NCBI GenBank assembly: GCA_025267735.1
Contig: CM046303.1
Location: forward strand, 43,165,380-43,229,379
Length of the DNA stretch: 64,000 bases
Origin: Mactra quadrangularis
Lineage: Eukaryota; Mollusca; Bivalvia; Venerida; Mactridae
Direction: 5' to 3'
Position 1 is the stretch's first letter. Each line of letters starts with the position of its first letter. Both the position numbers and the translations under genes were made by a program. The notes under the pieces were generated by a model. The model was not told where the DNA came from. It did no database searches and saw only the letters and a list, made by a program, of their open reading frames with translations. This document shows, piece by piece, positions 12,481 to 21,900 of this stretch.

Positions 12481-12580
12481 TCTGATTAAAAACCGATCTA
12501 AAATTTTACCGCTCGCATACACTCGCTAATTTAGTACGACAACGCGAGTAGAACAGGATCTCTGTTTACGGAGATTGGGT
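12481..12580 (+). repeat. dispersed repeat, short form
   Basis: CTGATTAAAAACCGATCTAA ... TTTTACCGCT ... GCTAATTTAG is followed directly by TACGACAACGCGAGTAGAAC and CTCTGTTTACGG. The same two blocks occur at 42231-42630 separated by about 320 bp, so this copy lacks an internal segment. Confidence 0.65.
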
Positions 12581-12728
12581 ACATGTATACAAAGCTCTGT
12601 AATTTTGTAAGTATTTGTCCAAAGTGTAATCTGATTATTCAGATTTATCATGATATGATTGTGTTACATAAAAATTGATTAAAATTTGAATATAAAACTG
12701 CAGAATTTGAAAAAAATGTGTGTGTGTG

Positions 12729-12750
12729 TTTTTTTTTTTTTTTTTTTTTT
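12729..12750 (+). repeat. T22 homopolymer after TG dinucleotides
   Basis: A short TG run leads into 22 T, inside the TTAA-bounded element. Confidence 0.9.
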
Positions 12751-12904
12751 AAAAATCAAGGGTCCTGTTATAAAAATGCACATAACTCAAGTTACGATCG
12801 GTAAACTTCCTTAAAAATTCACCATTCAATAGTATAAATTCAAAAAAAAAACAATATCCTCATAAGGATTGTGGAAGGTCACCATTACAGTTCCAGAACC
12901 TTAA

Positions 12905-13810
12905 ATGGTTTATCGCTTTAGTATGATCGCTTATGATATGTCTATTGGGTTATTGCCGAAGTACACCGATTGAGATTTTGCAGTTATTTTTTAATAGGAC
13001 TACCTCGGATTTTACCCTCAAATTCAACATAAAATGTTGAAAGTACTGCTTCATCGACGAGAAACGCTATCAGTAAGCTGGCATTGACGTTAAACAATGC
13101 CCATGGTCAATCAGAATTTGCTCGTCGTCCTGCACAAACTAAGATTTACTCTTTTACACGACCAATATAATAGTAGAATATTTACGCAAATAAGCAAGTG
13201 TTCACGAAAATTGGTCGTTTTTAAGACTTGAAATTAGTCTTTCTGACACACCGACTGGTGCTTATTTGATCTAACGATTACCGAAAATTTGTAGATAATT
13301 AAGAAAATCTCTGAGCATGTCATTAAGACTTAAACTGGTATGTTTTAGTGACTATTACAATGTACCTTCAATCAGAATCATGTTCTGGACACACCTGTGA
13401 AATGTTATGAACTTCAAAGCACACTCAGTTATGAAACAATATGTCAACGACCTTTCAGATAGTATTCTATATATATAGTGCATTACTGTCTATAATATAC
13501 AGAAAATATCAGAGATATGCTTGCAGGTAGCTGATTAGATTATTCTCCAATTCAAACATAAGAAAGGTGACTGACTTTACGAACAGTGTTACACTATTTT
13601 ATCAGACGTCATGAATGCCATGTTTCATTCTACATAATCACGACAATTTCCATACTTGCAGCTACATCATTGATTATCACGTCCAAACAAATTAAACTGA
13701 AAAAATATGAAGCGAAGCTTCACGATTGACAAATTTGAAATTTCAAAGCCGTTTTTTGTTCGTTGTTGAGGTTTCGTCGACGTAAACTCTACCTGTTTGT
13801 AAACAACTAC
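12905..13810. other. non-coding stretch
   Basis: AT-rich, no exon, RNA or intact repeat that I can support. Confidence 0.4.
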
Positions 13811-14870
13811 AAATGTATGTTGAACCAGAAACTCGAGACAACAGCAACTATAAAACAACTACATCAATAAACAACACCATTAATAATTCAAAACAACAGG
13901 AACACCAACACAAAAAAAAAACAGTAACAGCTTATAACAACAATAGCGTTAACAACCTAAAAGCAAATAAACTACAACTCAAAACAGAAAATGCTAGGAA
14001 GAACATCTACGACAACTAAAAAGATGTTTGTTTGTTTGTTTATTCGGTTGGGTTTCACGCCGTAGCAATTCGTTGTATAGGTTATATCATGGCGGTTAGC
14101 CCACCTACTCACAGTTCCTAGAAAGGCAAAATCTCTGGATTAAGCTGTTAACCAACTACTTTTCGTCTTTTCGTTTGTGACTGACTACTGCCATACATGT
14201 ATTAGAGTCAGTGGTAGGAGAGAGAACGACCGTAGAAATTATTTCATGACCAAGCACCACGAAAAAATGTCCCGCCCAGAACCAACGACCCCTCGATCAG
14301 TAGACTTATGCGCTATCGACTTCGCTAGCCGGACAGTCTAAAAAGAACAGTAACAACAATTCGAAATAAAATCAACAACTTAAAACTACACAACTAACAA
14401 CTCAAATCAAAGCAGCAACAACTTTTCACATCAACACACCTATAATCAACATCAACAACAACTATAAACCAAATGATTAAAGACTCAAAACAACAGCAAC
14501 GCCAACTTAAAACTGCAGCAAAACAAAAAAAAACCACTAGCAAGCATCAACATAAATCAAAAGCAACAAAACAGCAATAACAGCTTGAAACAACTACAAC
14601 AACAACTAAAAACAAACCCCGTCTATAAACAACATCATCGCTAAGTCAAAAACAACAATACTTAGCAACGGCAAGAGCTTAACTAACAAAGCTACTAAAA
14701 ACAAGAGCATCTACAACTCGAAACAACGGCTACAACAATTAAAAATAATACCAACAACAACTAAATCATCAGAATTAACATTTCAAAACAACAATAACTC
14801 AAACCAATAGCAACAACAACTCTAATATACACAATTAAATAACAGCAACAATATTTATATACATGTATAT
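13811..14870 (+). repeat. AAC-rich low-complexity tract split by a SINE
   Basis: Both sides of the SINE at 14025-14337 are built of degenerate CAACAA/AACAAC runs almost free of G (e.g. CAACAACAACTATAAACC). The tract looks like an eroded (AAC)n microsatellite about 750 bp long before the insertion. A weak Asn/Thr-rich open frame in it (13813-14019) follows from composition only. Confidence 0.7.
14025..14337 (-). mobile_element. tRNA-derived SINE, family 2, with target-site duplication
   Basis: Minus-strand copy of the family at 46787-47103: head GTCGATAGCGCATAAGTCTA, body with TTGGTCATGAAATAATTTCT and AGTAGTCAGTCAC-like segments, and tail TTGCTACGGCGTGAAACCCA followed by (CAAA)n. CTAAAAAGA flanks it at 14016-14024 and 14338-14346, a 9-bp target-site duplication, which shows it inserted by retrotransposition. 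Confidence 0.85.
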
Positions 14871-15714
14871 ATTGCTTTGAAGACCATAGTGTAAATTCAT
14901 ATGTGTTTTTTGTTTATTAAAAAAATAAATTGTACTTTATGAGAAACATTTCGTAACTTTGCACCAAGAAACATCTGTCATTGTTCTGGACACTCATTAT
15001 TACGAGTAGTCAGTAGGTCTCCTTGCCCCCTTGTTGCTCCCTATGGTACTACGGGGGTAAATTTATCGCCGATCAGCAATGACTAAGCCAGTACTGGTTA
15101 CTGTACATTACTTTCAGATACTGAAAAGGAGGTTGACTCATTCAGTCAATCACTTACGAAGTCATTTTTCTCTCGTTTTGAATACACTAAACTTTACAAT
15201 TTATTCATGTTTAATTAAAAATTGTAATGGTATCAAATCAATCTGCATTTCTTATCACTTTGTTGTCTTACAGACTATGTAATCAGAACAATTATTTTTG
15301 AATTATGCATGCATTTTTTCATATTTTATCATATACAATGTAAGCGAGTCATATTACATTCGACTTGGATATTTAGGCTTTATTTATTTATATTTTATAA
15401 GTATGATTTTTACATTCCTACAATCAAATGAAGTAACTTTTTCTTAATTATGAAGTAAAGAAAACTGAGAAAAATAGTTTGTTTGTGGATGATTTTGCCG
15501 GTGAAGGTCATCTCACGACATGTCGACACATTGCATCAGAAAACACCTGTCATTGCACTTTGCACTCATTTCACAAGTGGTCAGTAGGTTTTACGCCTCA
15601 TATTTTCTAATAGTCAGATTCCTTCCATTCAGAATATGTTTGAATGATAAAACACTTTTGCCGACATTTGTGACACCTTAAGTTAACCTTGATCTACTCG
15701 TGTGTTTTTTTTTA
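14871..15714. other. 3' flank of VWC/mucin gene with a direct repeat
   Basis: Two diverged copies of about 75 bp (14948-15022 and 15528-15598) share AACA(T/C)CTGTCATTG, a CACTCATT segment and AGT(A/G)GTCAGTAGGT. The rest is AT-rich. It lies downstream of the minus-strand stop at 15715 and should contain that gene's 3' UTR. Confidence 0.45.
15379..15388 (-). terminator. candidate polyadenylation signals of VWC/mucin gene
   Basis: TTTATTTATT on the plus strand reads as two overlapping AATAAA hexamers on the minus strand, about 330 nt past the stop codon. Whether they are used cannot be told from sequence. Confidence 0.4.
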
Positions 15715-15938
15715 TTATACTTCGTTCAAGCCTAGGTCGAAAGGCAGTGATTGGCGTGGTTTTATTTTTCTACCATATCCTCCGTTTATCTTTCCATTTA
15801 ATCGTTGAAACAGACAGACGGTTAGACAGACACTATTTATAAATAATACACCGCATATAACTAATATCAACCACCAAGGGATTGTTTTGCCATCTAACAA
15901 TGATTGTGCTAAGCTGTCAGGGCATTCACATTGGTAAT
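15715..15938 (-). CDS. VWC/mucin gene exon 8 (last): juxtamembrane, TM, tail
   Basis: Acceptor CTTTACAG; the first two bases complete a split Asp codon. It encodes a short extracellular piece with CECPDSL, the hydrophobic helix WWLILVICGVLFINSVCLTV, and a cytoplasmic tail with RKIKPR and a final acidic stretch ending ...LNEV and a TAA stop. No kinase, ITAM or other known signalling motif is seen. The tail is basic next to the membrane, consistent with type I topology. Confidence 0.8.
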
Positions 15939-18900
15939 CTGTAAAGGTAAATAACATATAGAAATCAATATTCTAGTCTAAATTTGCTTGTATCAATCAG
16001 GTTAACTCAACGCGTTATAGTATGATATCGAAGTGTTCCATAACCTTTGATAAATAGACAAAAGCAGCTTTTATATCTGTCACATAAATGTGTTTCCGCC
16101 CTTTGGTCTTCCACTTACACATGCGCGGAAGATTAGTGAGTGTTACATTCATTTGAAATTTTCCATTTATATGAAGATGTGTTGACTGTAGTAAATATTT
16201 CTAATTATATTTGAAACAGGTCCATATCAATCAGCCCCTACTGTCAATAGAGGATTCAGCCAAAATTTTTACTTAACTTTGTCGCATAAGTAGGCACAGG
16301 TTATCAGTAAGGACCTCAATTACTACCCTTCTGAACCCATCTACAATTATTATGGAAAAAACATTGTGACGGTAGTAGAGTTACTTTACTTTGATACCCC
16401 ATGGTGTGATATGAGTTAGCGAGATCTTCAGTCAGAGAAGATTAGTTTAGATTTATAATAAAGAGGGAATAGTAATGACGGTATTTAAAAAAAACATATT
16501 TAAGGACAGCCTAAATACAAACCTGAACTTGGTTGTCTGTTTGACGATGTTTCCAAACTGGATGACCCTGATTCTGAGGATAGTTGTGATAATCCATTAT
16601 CTGACATTTTAGTAACCTGTGTCATATGATGTTCCGATGACATATCATGTGACGTTGTTGTGAACTGGGTCACGTGATATAGTGCTGACATGTCAGGTAT
16701 AGACTGTGTTGTTTGTTCTGTGGCGACTGATGGCAACGTTGTTTGTTCTGTGGTGACTGATGGCAAAGTAGTTAGTTCTGTGGTGACTGATGGCAACGTT
16801 GTTTGTTCTGTGGTGACTGATGGCAACGTTGTTTGTTCTGTGTTGACTGATGGCAACGTTGTTTGTTCTGTGGTGACTGATGGCAACGTTGTTTGTTCTG
16901 TGGTGAATGATGGCAACGTTGTTTGTTCTGTGGTGAATGATGGCAACGTTGTTTGTTCTGTGGTGACTGATGGCAACGTTGTTTGTTCTGTGGTGAATGA
17001 TGGCAACGTTGTTTGTTCTGTGGTGACTGATGGCAACGTTGTTTGTTCTGTGGTAACTGGTTGTTCTGTCGTCACCGGACACTCTACTATATAACAGCAG
17101 CTATCGTTAGGATCCATTACAAATTCACATCCATCTTTAGATGCATACTCCACGCACCTAAAATGTTTACAAATTATATAAAAGCTTGCTTGTCTTACTA
17201 CAGATAATACGCTGAAGTCTATGTAGTATAACACTGACAAAAGACTGAATAATTGGTAAAAAGGTGTGTGGACTTTTTTTGTACCAAACGAATCGAAAAC
17301 CAGTCATAATAATTGTAGCGTTTTACACAATATATGGTAAGAAATACACGAAAGCTAAAATAAATACATTGCTTTCAAACGTGAATAAGAATAACACACA
17401 GAATTGGAGAACCAAGAAGCTGACTTGAGATTGATCAATGTAACTTGGCTTCACAATCAAGAACGAAGTATATTGGTAATTAGTATACACTAATGATAGT
17501 ACATGTATTCTGATTTATTAAAGAATTTATCACCATTTTATATTCATTTGACTTGTAATGGGACTTTGCAAAAGTCATAACCGTACTTGTGGGGAATAAA
17601 TTTCATAATCTTTCACCTAACATCAGAGCACGCATTTTAAACGTGTTTTAAAGTTATATATATGGGTAGATGCGGTAGCAACCCGGGTCGATAGCGCAGT
17701 TAGTTGCGCGCCGGGATTTGGAGTCTCGTGTCCCGAAGGGGGTACGGGTTCGAATCCCACCTGGGAAGGTTATACCTTTCCATGAAAACTTGAAAACTAT
17801 GTAAACTTTCCTCCATTGATAAGGTATATGGAAAAGTGTCCGTGGAAGGGTAGTTGAGTACTGGTTATTGACAGAGGTCCAGTAAAGCTGGGTTAGGTGC
17901 GCTGGGTGCCGTAATATGACATAAATTGTGATGACATGGCGTTAAACCCAGGAAAAAAAGAATTCATCAACATTTTATATCAATTTTGTAATGGAGCTTT
18001 GCAAAAATCATTACCGTACTTGTGGGGCATACATTTCATATGAGTATTACATAAGAACACGCGTTTTAACGTGTTTTGAAAGTTATACATTGGGGTTGGG
18101 GCAGTAGTTATTATGAATACTGATATATATTGCATTTAATGCATATATTTCGTCAGAGCGGTTAAATAGAATTATCATGGTGATAATTGATTTGAATATT
18201 TTTCACTTGTTACAATTCTGAACTTTTGTTTAAGAAAGTCGCCATCTTGGATTTGCATGATTGACTACAGAGATGGTGGTTTTTCCGCCATACTAATAAA
18301 ATATACAACCTTTATTTTTAATACTACCCTACCGTTTGAATGTACTCGTAATGGGTTTTTTTATGTTTACACAAACACGTAATGTTAATTTGTGCGAAAT
18401 TTAAAATAACTATTAGTATAGTTTTGGTAAACATTAAATAACATTAAAAAATAAGACAATTCATTTCAGGGGTAGGCAGTAATGAAATAAAATTTGTGTA
18501 ATTCATTTTAATAAAATTAGCATCGTGGATAAACCACCACCACTTGGTAAATCATGTTTGTTATGGTAGAACGCTTTTCATAACACCAACAACTAAGACA
18601 CAAGTAAAACATATCACAATTGTTTATTTTAAAGACATCCTGAGCATCCCTCGTCGTGGGTTAGTTCATTGTATTGTTATTATAAACAGTGTTTTGTTTT
18701 TTGTACGCACTATAGTTACCTTGGAGAACATTTTGGTGTCCCAATTTGACATGTACAAGTAAAAGAACAGTCATCTGACCATGTAGCTCCGTCTTGATAT
18801 GTTATACCTTTGTAGGTACACGCTGCTAATAAACATAATAAAATATAGTTTATTTATTAATATTGTACCCCATTTCCACTCATATTCTATTTTTATATGA

Positions 18901-21900
18901 AGGTATAGTAAGATTTCTTTCACCTTACGAAGGTCAAAGTGCATTGAATATTCATGAAGAAGATCCGAATGCGGTGAACAGGTGTGCAATACAATACTAG
19001 CAAGCGTTAATTACAATTACATTGTACTTATAATATGGTGTCGGTATTATATAAATTATCCAAGTTTTTCTTCCTCGTGAATCTTGTGCACACAAAGAGT
19101 GTATAAAACGACCCAAATGATTTTAAAGTGTTAGTTAGGTCATCATGTCTGAAACGTGTAAGCACGCGAAAAATTGTCAAAAATGTAATACTCGTATTTA
19201 CTTATATTATATAACCACCGACCACTGTGTCAAAACCGTTATTTTAGACGCAGCTGTATCCACTGTGCTAAGCTGTCTTTCGATAATTGAAGTTATAAAT
19301 ATGATAACAATTTAACATTGTCCAAGTGGAAAAAATCCTTGGAGAATAAACCTTCCGAACAACCTCTTTTATAATGGTTTAGCCCATATTTACAAAGGTA
19401 AGCGCCGTGACCTTGGTACGGTGAAAGAAATCTTACTATATCAGGGCTGCAATTCATTAACAACCCTAGGACGAAATTTTGTCCTAGGATCAAGAAAAAA
19501 TCCTAAATGCGTTTCATTAAAATTCTTAAATGAAATCCTAAGATGAAATAGAATGAGTATAAAGTCTGTAATCAAAAAAGCGTTCCACTGTGCTTGAGAT
19601 ATATACGTATACAATTTACTTCTACGGCCATTCCCCTCCTACCACTGATTCTAAATCATGTAGAGCAGTAGTCAGTCACTGACAAAAGTATGCGCCTAGT
19701 ATGTGGTTAACAGCTAAATCCAGAGATTTAGCATTTTCAGGAACAGTGATTAGGTGGACCGACCGCCGTTATATAACCTGAATAATGTGTTGCTACGGCC
19801 TTAAACCCTACAAAAACAAACAATTATTGTTCGTTTTTTCTCAACTGTCAAAGCTTGAATAATTTCACGGTGACTGAATGCGTTGTTTTTGTACTGGCGA
19901 CCTAATTATTATAAAAAGATATCTTGACTAAAACTTATCATACGGCATAAGAAGCTTTACTCAATCATAATACACACTTTCGGAAACTCATGGGTGTATT
20001 ACGGCAATAATTTTAACAAACGCAATCACCGTGAAATTATTCATGTTTTGACAGTTGAGAAAAAACGAACAATAACAATATTTCCATATAAATGTTGAAT
20101 GCCAAATAAAGTATGTTGAAATCCTTAAAACGATAAATGGCGGTCAGTCCAGGGTCAGTCGCTACTAACTTATACCAAGAGTGACCGGTCTATGCTAATT
20201 GATATGTCTATGGCTGTCTCGATTTACCTCAAATTTGAATTAGATTGAACACGTATTTTAGATTAAAATTTGATACATCAGATACGCCAGTCTTTTAACT
20301 TTCTTTCTCTTTATCCACTTTTCGATAAGAAGGGTAGGTAACAAACGTGGTCAAAATTGGATATCAGTTTGCATCAATATGTATTCAAAATCTCGTTTTT
20401 CATTATAAAATTTCAGCAGCCAGAACATGAAAGATCAATGAACAGTGCGTAAAATAACAAGAGTTCTATGACTTAAATGGCCATGTTAGCCTGTGAATTG
20501 TCATTCTTTCTTTTGAACCCTCTGCACACATTGTTATAGCAAACGTGCAGAGGGTTTGAAACTAACGATCGTTAGTCACTGGACGAATTGAGAAATTTCG
20601 GGGAAATTAGGGTAACAGTTATTTTATTAACTACATGGTATCATACAACAATTTGTCTAGAAAAGAAATCGGCAAAAAAACATGTGCTTGTTTATTTTAC
20701 GAGTATATTATTCATGTAGCTCACGTGACTATAGACCCAGTTACTTTATGTGTTCCCCGCTGGTCGATAGCTCGATGATACTCTTATTTTTATATAATAT
20801 ATAGAAGGTGGGTGACATAGCTTTCAGCCCTGCGCTAGTCCATCATACTATATAGACTATTATATTTTACTTTACATGCATAACCTGCATATTTGTAAAT
20901 TTCATTCAACTGTCACTGACGCAAACATTGATCCCGCTGATTTAAATACTCGATATTTGTTCGATAAACCCTGTATATAAATACGGATATCTATTTTAAT
21001 CAATAGTGAGGTACAGAAGCACAGTTATTTGTATTTTATAACGGGGATTATCGAAAGAATATCAAGTATTTAAATCATTGGGGTCAATATATGCGCCACT
21101 GACAGATGATTGAAATTGAACAATATTATGAATTACAAACACAGCACAATAGTTTTACCTTGCGTTGTTAGCACTGTTGAATCAGCGGTTATACTTTGAC
21201 TTTGGCCACTTGTTAAAGGTCCTCCTACCTGTGCCCCAGCTGACAATGTACAATCAAGCACTTTACAGCAATTATCATTCGGGTCTTCTATTAGGGTGCA
21301 ACCGGTTGGAATATTGGTATAATACGCACTACATCTAGAAATATATTGTAAATAACATAATCAATAGTAATAACAAGAAGGCCATGATGGCCCTTAATAG
21401 CTCACCTGAGTACCATTGATATATAAAAAAATTAGGGAATACGTGAAATCCCTAGAAAATGTCAGGGTTTACATGTATTCCCTGACAGAATTTGATATGG
21501 TTGGGGATTACATGAAACCCCTAACTTTCAGGGATTACATGAAATCCCTGGTTACAGACAATCCCTGTAACATATACATGACATATGCGGATTCACGGAG
21601 GACCCGGCGTAGGCCTACGCCTCCCTAAAAGTGCCCAAGCAAAGGTTTTAACTAACACGATATTTATAGGAATCTATTTTAATATGTCGAAACATTTTCG
21701 CACGCTACGCGTGCAATAAGTTACCAGACTGAGAGTACAGAAATACAATAAATTTGCATACAATTCAAAACAATCACTTCTCATTATTGTAAGATTTTAA
21801 CATGATCGGGATAGTTGAGGCTCTGGACATGTGCCCGAATCTCTTAGAAATAACCAAAAACTCAGGAAATTCGGGGGCCGCCGGTCATCTGGACCCCTGG

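Larger units (their letters stand above)
11053..12904. mobile_element. TTAA-bounded inverted-repeat element
   Basis: The 20-bp end TTAAGGTTCTGGAACTGTAA at 11053-11072 recurs as an exact reverse complement at 12885-12904, so a 1.85-kb element is bounded by TTAA on both sides. TTAA target duplication is typical of piggyBac-like elements, but the termini are not of the usual CCC/GGG form and no transposase frame is seen. Classification is therefore open. Inside are two 271-bp tandem units, a segment repeated in SLC25A38 intron 7 (12481-12580), and a T22 run (12729-12750). Confidence 0.65.
17158..18719 (-). other. intron 6 of VWC/mucin gene
   Basis: Phase-2 intron holding a duplicated segment of about 155 bp (17520-17677 and 17957-18109) with a SINE between the copies. 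The remainder is AT-rich. Confidence 0.6.
18823..21158 (-). other. intron 5 of VWC/mucin gene
   Basis: Phase-1 intron of 2.3 kb carrying a partial SINE (19622-19823), an inverted-repeat element inserted at its tail (19824-20075), a second inverted-repeat element (20897-21118), a 24-bp palindrome (19465-19488) and a hairpin (20514-20561). Confidence 0.6.

Noticed and set aside
13813..14019. Asn/Thr-rich open frame
   Set aside because: It follows from AAC-rich low-complexity DNA, with no splice sites or domain.
16690..17094. Additional long open frames over the 30-bp repeat on both strands (His/Arg/Asn-rich on the minus strand, Gly/Asn/Val-rich on the plus strand)
   Set aside because: A 30-bp unit without stops opens every frame it repeats in. 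Only the VTTEQTTLPS frame is in phase with spliced cysteine exons.
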